From: JAHBXE01 sp044222195
GTDB lineage: Bacteria; Planctomycetota; Phycisphaerae; Phycisphaerales; UBA1924
Direction of reading: 5' to 3'
DNA: 64,000 nt
Assembly: GCA_044222195.1 (NCBI GenBank)
Contig: JBGANS010000019.1
Location: forward strand, 1-64,000
Shown here: in pieces, positions 25,701 to 33,043 of the stretch
Position numbering within the stretch: position 1 is the stretch's first letter
How the letters are laid out: every line of letters starts with the position of its first letter
The notes under the pieces: model-generated
Databases searched by the model: none
What the model was told of the DNA's origin: nothing
Seen by the model: only the letters and a program-made list of their open reading frames with translations
Made by a program: the position numbers and the translations under genes

Positions 25701-25952
25701 GGAGCCGATGGTGACGCCGGTGGAGATCGGGTTGATGGAGATGTTGTCGGGGGAGATCGGCGAAGGGATGAGGGGCCGCGAGAGGACCTGGTCGGGATGG
25801 CCGCTGTCATGGATGAGAAGGGAGAGGACCTCGGCGCGGAGCTGGGGATCGTTCGCGCAGAGGCGGTCGAGAATGGCGTCGCGCTCGTGAGGCGCGGCGT
25901 CGGAAACCTCGATGAAGGCCTGTTGAACGGCGGCGTGGCGCTCAGGAGTCAC
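22710..25952 (-). CDS. Membrane Ser/Thr protein kinase with WD40-repeat sensor domain
   Basis: 1080 residues. A helical N-terminus precedes the Hanks-type kinase domain (about 84-355): ALGAGGMGAVYLAQQ, VALKVI lysine, IIHRDLKPSNILVD (catalytic loop), VLDFGVARA (DFG), GTLPYMSPEQ. One membrane span follows at about 378-397 (VAGVCLLIIGLSAFSIYAW), then a coiled coil and a C-terminal half of WD40 repeats (for example GHTGFVTSLVVSPDGAILA, HQTAVYCSAFSPDGARLISG). The likely arrangement is cytoplasmic kinase and periplasmic WD40 propeller(s). Translation probably begins at GTG 25952, which overlaps the sigma-factor stop as GTGA, coupling the two proteins. This pairing of ECF sigma and kinase is typical of planctomycetes. 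Confidence 0.92.
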   Translation of the reverse strand: MTPERHAAVQQAFIEVSDAAPHERDAILDRLCANDPQLRAEVLSLLIHDSGHPDQVLSRPLIPSPISPDNISINPISTGVTIGSYTIIRALGAGGMGAVYLAQQERPQRTVALKVIRPGIVSPAMLRRMELEAELLGRLHHPGIAHIYEAGHTDDPLGASPFFAMEYIDGPSLTEYAFSRRLDTNARLTLMLKVCEAVQHAHQKGIIHRDLKPSNILVDSTGQPKVLDFGVARAQGANTHHTGTGQLIGTLPYMSPEQVSGDPNETDTRSDVYALGVTLYQLLSGRLPHQIDSTSIPEAARIIREDDPPSLGTLDRAFRGDIETIAARAMDKDRTRRYQSAQALALEIRRYLDGEPIEAKRDSAMYFLRKQLRRYRTLVAGVCLLIIGLSAFSIYAWSEARRRGELVLEADLARDQARSAEKVADAARQSAESKNEALQRADYHNRIGFAQAAFAGGDVDRLRRLLAGCPESMRGWEWNYLTRLSDNSVSTINFPHSSPSPSLVFTYPDRLIVYMVHDGFHIYHRSTHKLIRTIAIPEKAVFAVASPDGSRVIAGDSAQLNTWNTESGELVASLPIGPHHFIGDISRDGSRVLSIAHDGTIAVIGAADGTQHAKVETGRLVNVACFSAAGDLFASGSEVGRVRVFRTDGTMLHELPLHPLAIRSMAFDPSGTRLATGCADGIVRIWDITGPTPKTPAIQGLIHSNKITALAYSPSGDRIVTGSTDSLVKLIDAATCEPLRTWAGHANTVTGLAFTDADTIFSASRDGTVREWSTKPSPDDLASQIKATTIYGAAFNLDGSRIFGAGNPSGVREWDAATLKVLRTLPSHGALSMDLDLSSDGQTAYTCGRDGQVRAWDLKSSSMSIQFPSHQGSANDIALCEKKNWLLTGGDDGLVHISDLKTGKLVRDIPATTSSLLAVTTSPDGLLIYTGGRDNLIRIWSADTFAELVTLRGHTGFVTSLVVSPDGAILASTSEDGTLLLWSARDGPHVSHAPALTLSGHQTAVYCSAFSPDGARLISGGFDNTVRLWDVASGAELLTLRGHISAVHAVAFSPDGNRILSTTDAGGIRIWNAKRTPRSP

Positions 25953-26647
25953 GAGCGGGCCTCGGGCGGAGTGGAACCCGGTGGAGGCGCAACGCCAAAC
26001 CCGGCGTTGGTCTGCTCGGCCTGAGAGGCGATCTCGCGGCGGAGCCAGGCGCGGGCGAACTTCCACTCGTTCTTGACGGTGGCGGGCGAGACATCGAGGG
26101 CGAGGGCGGTTTCTTCGATGCTCAAGCCGGCGAAGCAGCGGAGCATGACGACGTCGGCGGTGCGTTTGCCAAGGTCTGCGAGGCGGGCGAGAGCGGAATC
26201 GAGGGCAAGGACTTCTTCGAAGCCGGGCTCGCCGTCGGCGCCTTCGACGATGTCCTGCGGGTCGGTATGGATGATGCGGCCGCCGCCGCGTTTGAGGCTC
26301 TTGCGCTCGCGGGCGCGATCGACGAGGATGCGTCGCATGGCGAGGGCGGCGGCGCCGAAGAAGTGGGCGCGGCTGTTCCACTGGACGCTGGTTTCGCCGA
26401 CGAGCTTGATGTAGGCCTCGTGGACGAGGGCGGTGGGCTGGAGCGTCTGGCCGGCGCCGGCGTTGGGCTCGGCGGCCATGCGGGCGCGGGCGAGCTTTCG
26501 GAGCTCGGCGTAGACGAGGGGCAGCAGGTCGGCCGCGGCCCGGGCATCGCCACCGCCTGCGGCGATGAGGAGTTGGGTGACTTCGGCGGGCGCGGGTGTG
26601 GGCGAGGGGGTGGATGGAGGCGGAAGATTGGACGGATCGCGGCTCAT
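25949..26647 (-). CDS. ECF-type RNA polymerase sigma factor (PF07638-like)
   Basis: 232 residues. After a Pro-rich leader, region 2 reads VTQLLIAAGGGDARAAADLL, LVYAELRKLARARMA and TLQPTALVHEAYIKLVG, followed by FFGAAALAMRRILVDRARER, a signature of the planctomycete-expanded PF07638 sigma group. Region 4 is CFAGLSIEETALALDVSPATVKNEWKF (helix-turn-helix), shown here in part. No anti-sigma factor lies beside it; instead the kinase gene overlaps its stop codon, so control by phosphorylation is a reasonable inference. Target promoters unknown. Confidence 0.92.
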   Translation of the reverse strand: MSRDPSNLPPPSTPSPTPAPAEVTQLLIAAGGGDARAAADLLPLVYAELRKLARARMAAEPNAGAGQTLQPTALVHEAYIKLVGETSVQWNSRAHFFGAAALAMRRILVDRARERKSLKRGGGRIIHTDPQDIVEGADGEPGFEEVLALDSALARLADLGKRTADVVMLRCFAGLSIEETALALDVSPATVKNEWKFARAWLRREIASQAEQTNAGFGVAPPPGSTPPEARS

Positions 26648-26687
26648 GGATAGACGCCGCGTGCATAGTACCAGAGCGCTCGCTGAA

Positions 26688-27323
26688 TCAGGATTGCTTC
26701 GCGCCGCATTCCGGACAGAATCGTGTGGTTGAATCGATCTGGGCCTTGCAGCTGGTGCATGCGACCTTGGACGCGGCGATGGGCTTGCCGCATTCGGTGC
26801 AGAACTTGCCGCCGGTGGACTTGGCTCCGCAGTTTGGGCAGGTCGCGGCTTGGGCGCGGTTGATGTCGAGGCCGGCGGTCTGATCGGTGGTTCGGGCTTT
26901 TTCCCAGACCTGTTCTCTGGCGGCGGTGGCCTGGGCAGAGGCGGCTTCTTCCTGGAGATCGGGGGCGCAGGTCTCGCATTGACCGCGGGAGGCGTTCCAG
27001 CAGTGTTCGGGGCAGACCCACTTGCCGCAGCGAGAGCATTGCTTGAACTTCTTCTTGCCTTCTTCGACGGCGGTGCGGAAGGCGGCGTCCCACGCGGGGC
27101 CGCGGAGGGCGTCTTTGAGATGGTCGGCGGCGCCGGCGAGCTGGTTGAGCTTTCCGCCGAAGAGACCGCCGGCGGCGCGGAGGAGTCCGCCGCCGATGCC
27201 GACCTTGCTGGGCTGGAAGGACGAGAGGAAGCCGTTGTGGCACTTGTCGCAGTGGAACTCGAACTGGTAGCCGGTGTTGTTGGAGCGGTCGGTGTAGTTG
27301 GAGGTGAAGGCGGTGAGGGACAT
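26688..27323 (-). CDS. Multi-zinc-ribbon protein
   Basis: 211 residues with several Cys pairs: FHCDKCHNGF near residue 24, QCSRCGKWVCPEHCW near 95, GQCETCAPDL, then a double ribbon TCPNCGAKSTGGKFCTECGK and ACTSCKAQIDSTTRFCPECG at the C-terminus (DZANK-like). A Gly-rich segment (GIGGGLLRAAGGLFGGKL) in between may be an amphipathic helix. It is probably cytoplasmic; its binding partner is unknown. It lies 40 bp upstream of the sigma-factor gene on the same strand. Confidence 0.82.
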   Translation of the reverse strand: MSLTAFTSNYTDRSNNTGYQFEFHCDKCHNGFLSSFQPSKVGIGGGLLRAAGGLFGGKLNQLAGAADHLKDALRGPAWDAAFRTAVEEGKKKFKQCSRCGKWVCPEHCWNASRGQCETCAPDLQEEAASAQATAAREQVWEKARTTDQTAGLDINRAQAATCPNCGAKSTGGKFCTECGKPIAASKVACTSCKAQIDSTTRFCPECGAKQS

Positions 27324-27407
27324 GGGGGGCTCCTGGTGCGAAGCGCCTAACAGGATAACAAATCATGATCGTCGCGCTATCGACGGCCGGGGCGGGGAAG
27401 CCCCGGC

Positions 27408-28169
27408 TCACTCGTCGAGTTGGGGGACGGCCGCGGCCTCGGGCTTGTCGAATCCAAGACGCCGCAATAGCGGCCCGAGGTCTTTCGGCCATGCCGACTG
27501 CACATCGATCGTCTCGCCGGTTGTCGGGTGCTTGAAGATGAGGCGGTGGGCGTGAAGGGCGAGCCGCGGCGAGACGAAGAGTTTGGACTTGGGGGCGTAG
27601 AGCTCATCGCCGAGGATGGGGCAGCCGATCGAGTGGAGGTGGATGCGGACCTGGTGGAGGCGGCCGGTGACGGGGCGGCACTCGATGAGGGCGGCGCGGC
27701 CCTCCCCCACTTTCGCGGTCTGGAGCGTGCGGTAGGCGGTGATGGCCTGCTTGCCGGAGGCGGCGATCTTGGCGAGTTTCTTGTCGTCTTCGGTTTCGAG
27801 GATGGGGCGGTTGATGACGCCGCTGGGCTTGTTGGGGGCGCGGGCGGCAATGGCCCAGTAGAACTTCTTGATCTCGCGGGCGGCGAAGGCTTTGCGGAGT
27901 GTGTCGTAGGCGCGGGGCTTGAGTCCCACGAGGAGCAGGCCGCTGGTCTGGCGGTCGAGGCGGTGGAGGAGGCCGAAGTCGCGTGCCTTGCCGAGGTTCT
28001 GGAGCTGCTGGCCGAACTCCGCGAAGAGGCCGTTGAGGAGCGTGTCGTCTTCGTGGCCGCGGCCGGGTTGGGTGACGAGGCGCGGGGGCTTTTCGACGAC
28101 GAGGCAGTCTTCATCCTGGTGGCGGATTTTGTAGGTGATGTTGGGGTTGGGGTTGATGGAGAGGTTCAT
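27408..28169 (-). CDS. RluA-family RNA pseudouridine synthase
   Basis: 253 residues. Converts uridine to pseudouridine in rRNA or tRNA. The catalytic motif is GLLHRLDRQTSGLLLVG with the invariant Asp; VVEKPPRLVTQPGRGHEDD and ECRPVTGRLHQVRIHLHSIG, followed by PILGDELYAP, are the other family blocks. There is no S4 domain at the N-terminus. RluA, RluC, RluD or TruC-type specificity cannot be decided from sequence alone. The start lies 11 bp from the arm of the inverted repeat at 28181-28319 and has no Shine-Dalgarno sequence. Confidence 0.9.
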   Translation of the reverse strand: MNLSINPNPNITYKIRHQDEDCLVVEKPPRLVTQPGRGHEDDTLLNGLFAEFGQQLQNLGKARDFGLLHRLDRQTSGLLLVGLKPRAYDTLRKAFAAREIKKFYWAIAARAPNKPSGVINRPILETEDDKKLAKIAASGKQAITAYRTLQTAKVGEGRAALIECRPVTGRLHQVRIHLHSIGCPILGDELYAPKSKLFVSPRLALHAHRLIFKHPTTGETIDVQSAWPKDLGPLLRRLGFDKPEAAAVPQLDE

Positions 28170-28180
28170 GGGCGGGGGAG

Positions 28181-28319
28181 AGTACGCAGAGGTGCGGAGA
28201 GGAAACGCAGAGGGCGCAGAGAGTGGAGCATGTTCAGAACGGATTTCCGAACGCGGATTGCCAGTCAGGCCTTTCTCTGCGACCTTCGCGTGATCTCTGC
28301 GCCTCTGCGTGTTTGCGTT
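28181..28319 (-). repeat. Two-armed inverted repeat between pgl and the pseudouridine synthase gene
   Basis: Arms 28181-28223 (AGTACGCAGAGGTGCGGAG start) and 28272-28319 (CTCTGCGCCTCTGCGTG inside) are imperfect inverses around a roughly 48-bp spacer. The pgl stop codon TAA is at its very edge (28318-28320). Confidence 0.85.
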
Positions 28320-29118
28320 AGCCCGGCACGGACGCGGCGTCGAGGTACCAGCGGAGTTCGCCGCCGAGGGGCTGGATGCCGGTGATGGGGAGGGCGGCGG
28401 GGTCTGGGTGCTTGAGGGCGGCGAGCTTGGCGATGGTGTCGCGTTTCTTCTCGCCGGTGACCATGACGGCGATGAAGCGGGAGGCGTTGAGAAGATCGAA
28501 CGTCATGGTGACGCGATCTGGAGGGGTCACCGTCGGTCCCGAGTTGATGGCGATGAGACGGCCACTGGAGGTCAGCGCGGGGGAGTTGGGGAAGAGGCTG
28601 GCGGTGTGGGCGTCGGCGCCCATGCCGAGGAGGACGTAGTCGAGGCGGTCGTGGCCCTTTTCGCGCCAGGCGAGCGTTTCCTTGAGTTCGGTTTCGTAGC
28701 GCGTGTCGGCGTCTTCGGCGAGGGCGGGGATCGGGTGGACCTGGGTGTCGGGGATGTCCGAGTGGGTGACGAGGGTTTCACGGATCATCTTGAAGTTGGA
28801 GCGGTCATCGTCGGACTCGACGCGGCGTTCATCGACGATCCACAAGTGCGTGCGCTTCCAGGGGAGGTCGCGGTAACTCGGATCGTACATGAGACGCCGG
28901 TAGAGTGGTTCGGGCGTCGTGCCGCCGCTGAGAGCGAGTTGGAAGTCGCCGAAGGCGCGGACACAGTTCTTGGCATGGAAGAAGAGATCCGCGGCGATGG
29001 CGTCGATGAGGTCTTCAGGGCTGGAGCGGAGAACGACAGTGCCGGGAAGGCGGGGCTTGGGCGGTAGCGATGCGACGGCCTCGAACGGAGTCGCGGGGAT
29101 GGGGTCGGGGGAGGTCAC
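28318..29118 (-). CDS. pgl: 6-phosphogluconolactonase
   Basis: 266 residues, slightly longer than the 230-240 typical of DevB/SOL-type enzymes owing to a Pro-rich leader. Hydrolyses 6-phosphogluconolactone in the oxidative pentose phosphate pathway. Family motifs are FQLALSGGTTPEPLYRRLM, LWIVDERRVESDDDRSNF (the DER(x)V active-site block), and YVLLGMGADAHTASLFPNSP with the GMGxDGHTASLFP signature (here with Ala for the usual Gly after Gly-Ala-Asp). The stop codon coincides with the edge of an inverted repeat. Cytoplasmic. Confidence 0.92.
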   Translation of the reverse strand: MTSPDPIPATPFEAVASLPPKPRLPGTVVLRSSPEDLIDAIAADLFFHAKNCVRAFGDFQLALSGGTTPEPLYRRLMYDPSYRDLPWKRTHLWIVDERRVESDDDRSNFKMIRETLVTHSDIPDTQVHPIPALAEDADTRYETELKETLAWREKGHDRLDYVLLGMGADAHTASLFPNSPALTSSGRLIAINSGPTVTPPDRVTMTFDLLNASRFIAVMVTGEKKRDTIAKLAALKHPDPAALPITGIQPLGGELRWYLDAASVPG

Positions 29119-29200
29119 CGGGTATTAAAGGCTGTCACGGGGCGTCTTCGCCGGAGATCAGACGTGAGTTGTTGTCGGACCGAAGCGTGCGCGACCTCGA

Positions 29201-29704
29201 TCATTTGAGGGCGTGTTGGCCGCGGGATTCGCGAGTTTGGTTGAGATGGGCAAACGCGGCGGGGTGGTCCTTCAGCAACTTGATGAGCTGCGAGTGGGAG
29301 CACTCAAGGCGGAGGGCGGCCTTGTTGGTGTCGAGTTTGCAGGACTCGATGACGTCGAGGGCTTCGGCGAGGAGGGCGGGGTAGTCACGGTGGGTTGGAT
29401 TGCAGGAGATGCGGCCTTGGGGGCTGGTTCGGGACATCCAGAGGTCGGAACGGGCGTCACCCAGTGGGACGGGCCGGCGGACCTGCGTCGCGAGCGCGAG
29501 GCGAAGACGGAATACGGCGACGGACTTGTTCTGCTCGGAGCTGCGGCGCTCGCCCGCGTGGGCTTCGACGCCGGTTGGTGTGTGGTGAAGGGTGACCTTG
29601 GTTTCGACCTTGTTGCGGTGCTGGCCACCGGGGCCGGAGGAGCGGCCCTTGGTGAGGTCGCACTGCTTGAGGAGCTCGGAGTCGGAAAGGGCGGCGGGGT
29701 GCAT
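29201..29704 (-). CDS. GGQ-motif peptide chain release factor-like protein
   Basis: 167 residues. KGRSSGPGGQHRNKVETKV contains the GGQ motif that triggers peptidyl-tRNA hydrolysis, in an RF-1-like domain of about 100 residues followed by a helical tail (YPALLAEALDVIESCKLDTN, KDHPAAFAHLNQTRES). It lacks the codon-recognition domain of RF1/RF2, so it is a rescue factor-like protein (ArfB or RFH type) rather than a normal release factor. ATG at 29704 (MHPAALSDSELLKQCDL) is 11 bp from a repeat arm; no Shine-Dalgarno sequence. Confidence 0.84.
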   Translation of the reverse strand: MHPAALSDSELLKQCDLTKGRSSGPGGQHRNKVETKVTLHHTPTGVEAHAGERRSSEQNKSVAVFRLRLALATQVRRPVPLGDARSDLWMSRTSPQGRISCNPTHRDYPALLAEALDVIESCKLDTNKAALRLECSHSQLIKLLKDHPAAFAHLNQTRESRGQHALK

Positions 29705-29715
29705 GAAGCAGAGAC

Positions 29716-29848
29716 AGTACGCAGAGGCGCGGAGGGGAACCGCAGAGGGCGCGGAAGGGACGTGACTCTGCCGGACCGAGGGTTCGACCGCCGACCACTT
29801 GAATCTTCTCTGCGAACTCTGCGCGATCTCTGCGCCCCTGCGTACCTG
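29716..29848 (-). repeat. Two-armed inverted repeat between tsaD and the release-factor-like gene
   Basis: Arm 29716-29760 (AGTACGCAGAGGCGCGGAG start) and arm 29806-29848 (CTCTGCGCCCCTGCGTAC inside) are imperfect inverses and match the repeat at 28181-28319 closely. It lies 2 bp from the tsaD stop codon. Confidence 0.85.
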
Positions 29849-29850
29849 CC

Positions 29851-30915
29851 TCAGCACGATGTCGTGGGCGTCGCCTGAAGAGAGAGGTCGCTGGTTCGGC
29901 CCGCCTGGTGCAGGTGATACGCAAGGCCGGCGATCATGGCGGCGTTGTCTACGCACAGGTCGAGCGGCGGGAGAAAGAGGGGGAGACTGTGCGCGGCGGC
30001 CAGGCTGGTGAGCTCGGCACGGAGGAGAGAGTTCGCGGTGACACCGCCGCCGGCGAGAATTGAGCGGTAGGCGTTGCTGGAGAGGGCTCGTTCGAGTTTG
30101 AGAGTGATGGCGCGGACGGCGGCACGTTGGAAGCTGGCGGCGAGATCGGCTCGGCTGGCATCGGAGAGCCAGGTGTGGTCGCGTTCGAAGTGGCCGCCGC
30201 GTTGCGGGATGCCTCGGACGGCGTAGAGCAGGGAGGTCTTGAGCCCGCTGAAGGAGAAGTCGAGGGAGTTGGGGGCGATGCGGCTGATCGGGAAGTCGTG
30301 GGCACGGTCGTCGGCACCGGGCGTCTGGGCGAGCTTGTCGAGGTTCGGGCCGCCGGGGTAGGGCAGGCCGAGAATGGTGGCCGCCTTGTCGAAGGCTTCA
30401 CCGATCGCATCGTCGATGGTGGCGCCGAGACGGCGGAGGTCGATCGGGGATTCGAGGTGGTAGAGGGCGGTGTGGCCACCGCTGACGACGAGGCCGAGGG
30501 CGGGGAAGAGGGACGAAGGGACGGAGGGACGGAGGGACGGAGTGCGAGATTCGAGGAGGCCGGCGTAGAGGTGGGCCTGGATGTGGTCGACGCCGAGGAG
30601 GGGCCTTTGAAGGGACCAGGAGAGGGCCTTGGCGGCGGCGACTCCAACCAGCAGAGAACCGATGAGGCCCGGGCGGTGGCCGACGGCGATGGCGTCCATC
30701 TCGGAAAGGTGGAGGCCGGCTTCGGCAACGGCCCGGCGGACAACGGGAAGGATTCGCTCCGCGTGGGCGCGGCTGGCGAGTTCGGGAACGACTCCCGCGT
30801 ATTCCGCATGGAGGTCGTGCTGCGAAGCTATGACGCTGCTGAGGATGCGGCGTCCATCCTCCACCACGGCGGCGGCGGTCTCATCACAGGAAGTTTCGAG
30901 TCCGAGGATGCGCAT
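29851..30915 (-). CDS. tsaD: tRNA N6-adenosine threonylcarbamoyltransferase
   Basis: 354 residues. Transfers threonylcarbamoyl to A37 of ANN-decoding tRNAs together with TsaB/TsaE. MRILGLETSCDETAAAVV opens the ASKHA fold, GVDHIQAHLYAGLL provides the metal-binding His111/His115, ALGLVVSGGHTALYHL and EAFDKAATILGLPYPGGPNLDKLA follow, and ILAGGGVTANSLLR and DNAAMIAGL close it. Between residues 122 and 137 a Ser/Pro/Arg insert (SRTPSLRPSVPSSL) replaces the usual linker and is encoded by a tandem octamer. Essential gene in most bacteria. Confidence 0.94.
   Translation of the reverse strand: MRILGLETSCDETAAAVVEDGRRILSSVIASQHDLHAEYAGVVPELASRAHAERILPVVRRAVAEAGLHLSEMDAIAVGHRPGLIGSLLVGVAAAKALSWSLQRPLLGVDHIQAHLYAGLLESRTPSLRPSVPSSLFPALGLVVSGGHTALYHLESPIDLRRLGATIDDAIGEAFDKAATILGLPYPGGPNLDKLAQTPGADDRAHDFPISRIAPNSLDFSFSGLKTSLLYAVRGIPQRGGHFERDHTWLSDASRADLAASFQRAAVRAITLKLERALSSNAYRSILAGGGVTANSLLRAELTSLAAAHSLPLFLPPLDLCVDNAAMIAGLAYHLHQAGRTSDLSLQATPTTSC
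30510..30541. repeat. Four tandem GGGACGNA octamers inside tsaD
   Basis: One GGGACGAA and three GGGACGGA units in a row, coding for the Ser/Pro/Arg linker of TsaD. Confidence 0.85.
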
Positions 30916-31088
30916 GGGTAGGCCGGGCCGAGTCTAGCTCTTGCCGTCGAGGCTCATCAGAGCCTGTTCGTAGTGCGTGCGGCTGATTCCCGACAAAGAG
31001 AGCGTTTGGTTGCACGCACGAGAGTGAATTCGTAGTCTGATCGCAGAGACAAGACGCCGCCATTCCGGCGGTTCGTGGGAGAAGAGAC

Positions 31089-32954
31089 ATGAGCAAGTGC
31101 AGTGTCGTAGTGCGCTCTCCGAGAGGGGGCGCCTGGGTTGTCGCCATTTTGTGTCTGTGCGGCGCCGCCGCGGGTCAGCAGAGCCTGACCACGACGGTGA
31201 ACAGCAGCGGGCCGACGGGCTCGAATCATGCCGCGGCGCACGGGCTGCGGACGGGCACAGGCGTGAACATCGGCATCATCGAGGTGCCGGAGTCGAACGG
31301 GCGCAACGGGATCATCGGGAACGGGAACCTTGGAGCGCGGCTGCTCAACAGCTGGAACTTCAACGGGCTCGCGCCCGGGTTCATCGGGCCGATTCCGGCG
31401 CCGACAGGGAACGGCGATCACGCGACGATGGTGTCCAGCCTCGCGGCGGGGAACGCCATCGCGGCGGCGGCGCCCTACCCCGGGATGGTGGGTGTGGCGC
31501 GGCAGGCGAACGTGTACTTCGCGAACATCGCGGGCGTCGGCGCTGCGGGGTACACGAACTCGCTGCGGCTGGCGACGTCGTACATGAGGCTCAACGGCGG
31601 GACGCACCTGTTCAATCACAGCTGGGGGTACACGGGGAGCGACGACGGCGGACAGAACCCCGATGCGGTGTACATGGACTGGTTCCAGAACCGGTATGAC
31701 GGGCTGATGATGGTGGCCGCGGGCAACGATGGGCACGTCGCGGCCGGCGGCGGTGTGTACAACAACGGCACCAAGATCATGGGTCGGCCGGCGGATCTGT
31801 ACAACGGCATCACGGTCGGCGCGACGGACCAGACGTTCTCGATGCGGGGGACATACAGCAGTTACCTGGCGACGGGGGAGAATGGCATCACGACGAACGG
31901 GAGGGGCAAGCCCGACATCGTGGCGCCGGGCACGGGCATGGACGACACGATCGCGTACCCGGGGAATCGGCCGACGTTTGGCACAAGCTGGGCGACGCCG
32001 CACGTGACCGGGGCCGCGGCCCTGCTTGTGCAGAACGGCCTGGGGCTGGGCGGCGGACCGGGGGGCGGGGCGCGGCCGCCGTCGAACCACACGGCGATCA
32101 AGGCGCTGATCCTGAACTCGGCGAGGAAGCGCGGGATAGCCGGAGAGAACTCGGCGAACTCGACGGCGAGGGACTACACGGGCGGATTCAGCAACGTGAC
32201 CCGGACCGACCAGGAAACCTCGGACGAGGACTACCTTAACGGCGCGGCGACGCTTCGGGTCGGGGGCACGCCGGTCAACGGCGCCCCGCCGAACGCAACC
32301 GCGAACTGGACGCCGACGCAGTGGGCGAAGAACCCGGGCCCGACGGGCGCGTTTTTCGCGTACAAGCCGCTTGACGATGAGCAGGGCACCGGGCTGCTCG
32401 ATGCCCATCGTGCACTGATCAACATGAACGGCGGGGAGCAGAACCCCGGCAATATCACGCCGATCGGTTGGGACCGGGACAGCGTGCAGTCGGTCGCCGG
32501 GCAGGTCAGGAAGAGCTACGACGTGAACTTCGTCATCCCGGCGAACTCGTTCATCACGGCCACCCTGTGCTGGGATCGGCTCATTACGGAGACCAATGAC
32601 GGCGGACCCAATACCGCGCTCGATCAGGTCGACCTGAACGACACGTACGGGCCGACGGGCGGCGCCGCGGTCAACGGGCTTGCCGACCTCGACCTCGAGT
32701 TCAACTACCACGGCGCGCAGGGGAACTTCCTGCTCGCGGGATCGGTGTCGGTCATCGACAACGTCGAGCACCTGCACATCCCCACGCCGTTTGTGATCAA
32801 TCCCGGCGAACTGTCGATCGATGTGAAGCTGACGAATGACAGGGGACTGGGTGTCATCGACTACGGCGTGGCGTGGTGGACGGTGCCGACGCCTGGCGTG
32901 AGCTCGCTCCTGGCGATGGCCGGGATCGTCGCGATGCGGCGGCGGCGCTCCTGA
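31089..32954 (+). CDS. Secreted S8 subtilase-like protein with PEP-CTERM-type tail
   Basis: 621 residues. A signal region (WVVAILCLCGAAAGQQ) precedes the subtilase domain. The His motif is GNGDHATMVSSLAAG (His111), the oxyanion Asn is in MMVAAGNDGH (Asn213), and the Ser motif is FGTSWATPHVTGAAALL (Ser300). The Asp position of the triad appears to be Glu65 (VNIGIIEVPES), unusual for the family. After a beta-rich region, the protein ends VPTPGVSSLLAMAGIVAMRRRRS: a short Pro motif, hydrophobic helix and Arg tail like PEP-CTERM sorting signals. Exported and probably processed at the inner membrane. A terminator follows. Confidence 0.87.
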   Translation: MSKCSVVVRSPRGGAWVVAILCLCGAAAGQQSLTTTVNSSGPTGSNHAAAHGLRTGTGVNIGIIEVPESNGRNGIIGNGNLGARLLNSWNFNGLAPGFIGPIPAPTGNGDHATMVSSLAAGNAIAAAAPYPGMVGVARQANVYFANIAGVGAAGYTNSLRLATSYMRLNGGTHLFNHSWGYTGSDDGGQNPDAVYMDWFQNRYDGLMMVAAGNDGHVAAGGGVYNNGTKIMGRPADLYNGITVGATDQTFSMRGTYSSYLATGENGITTNGRGKPDIVAPGTGMDDTIAYPGNRPTFGTSWATPHVTGAAALLVQNGLGLGGGPGGGARPPSNHTAIKALILNSARKRGIAGENSANSTARDYTGGFSNVTRTDQETSDEDYLNGAATLRVGGTPVNGAPPNATANWTPTQWAKNPGPTGAFFAYKPLDDEQGTGLLDAHRALINMNGGEQNPGNITPIGWDRDSVQSVAGQVRKSYDVNFVIPANSFITATLCWDRLITETNDGGPNTALDQVDLNDTYGPTGGAAVNGLADLDLEFNYHGAQGNFLLAGSVSVIDNVEHLHIPTPFVINPGELSIDVKLTNDRGLGVIDYGVAWWTVPTPGVSSLLAMAGIVAMRRRRS

Positions 32955-32978
32955 GCGACCGCGTGAAGATGTGAAAGC

Positions 32979-33012
32979 AACCGACCCGTCCTGGTGGACG
33001 GGTCGGTTTCAT
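32979..33012 (+). terminator. Terminator of the subtilase gene
   Basis: AACCGACCCGTCC and GGACGGGTCGGTT form a 13-bp stem with a 4-base loop, followed by TCATTT on the plus strand. Confidence 0.8.
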
Positions 33013-33043
33013 TTCAGGGCTTGAGTTGCGGGTCCGCGGTGGC

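Noticed and set aside
24369..26024. 551-codon plus-strand frame
   Set aside because: Shadow of the WD40 kinase gene on the minus strand.
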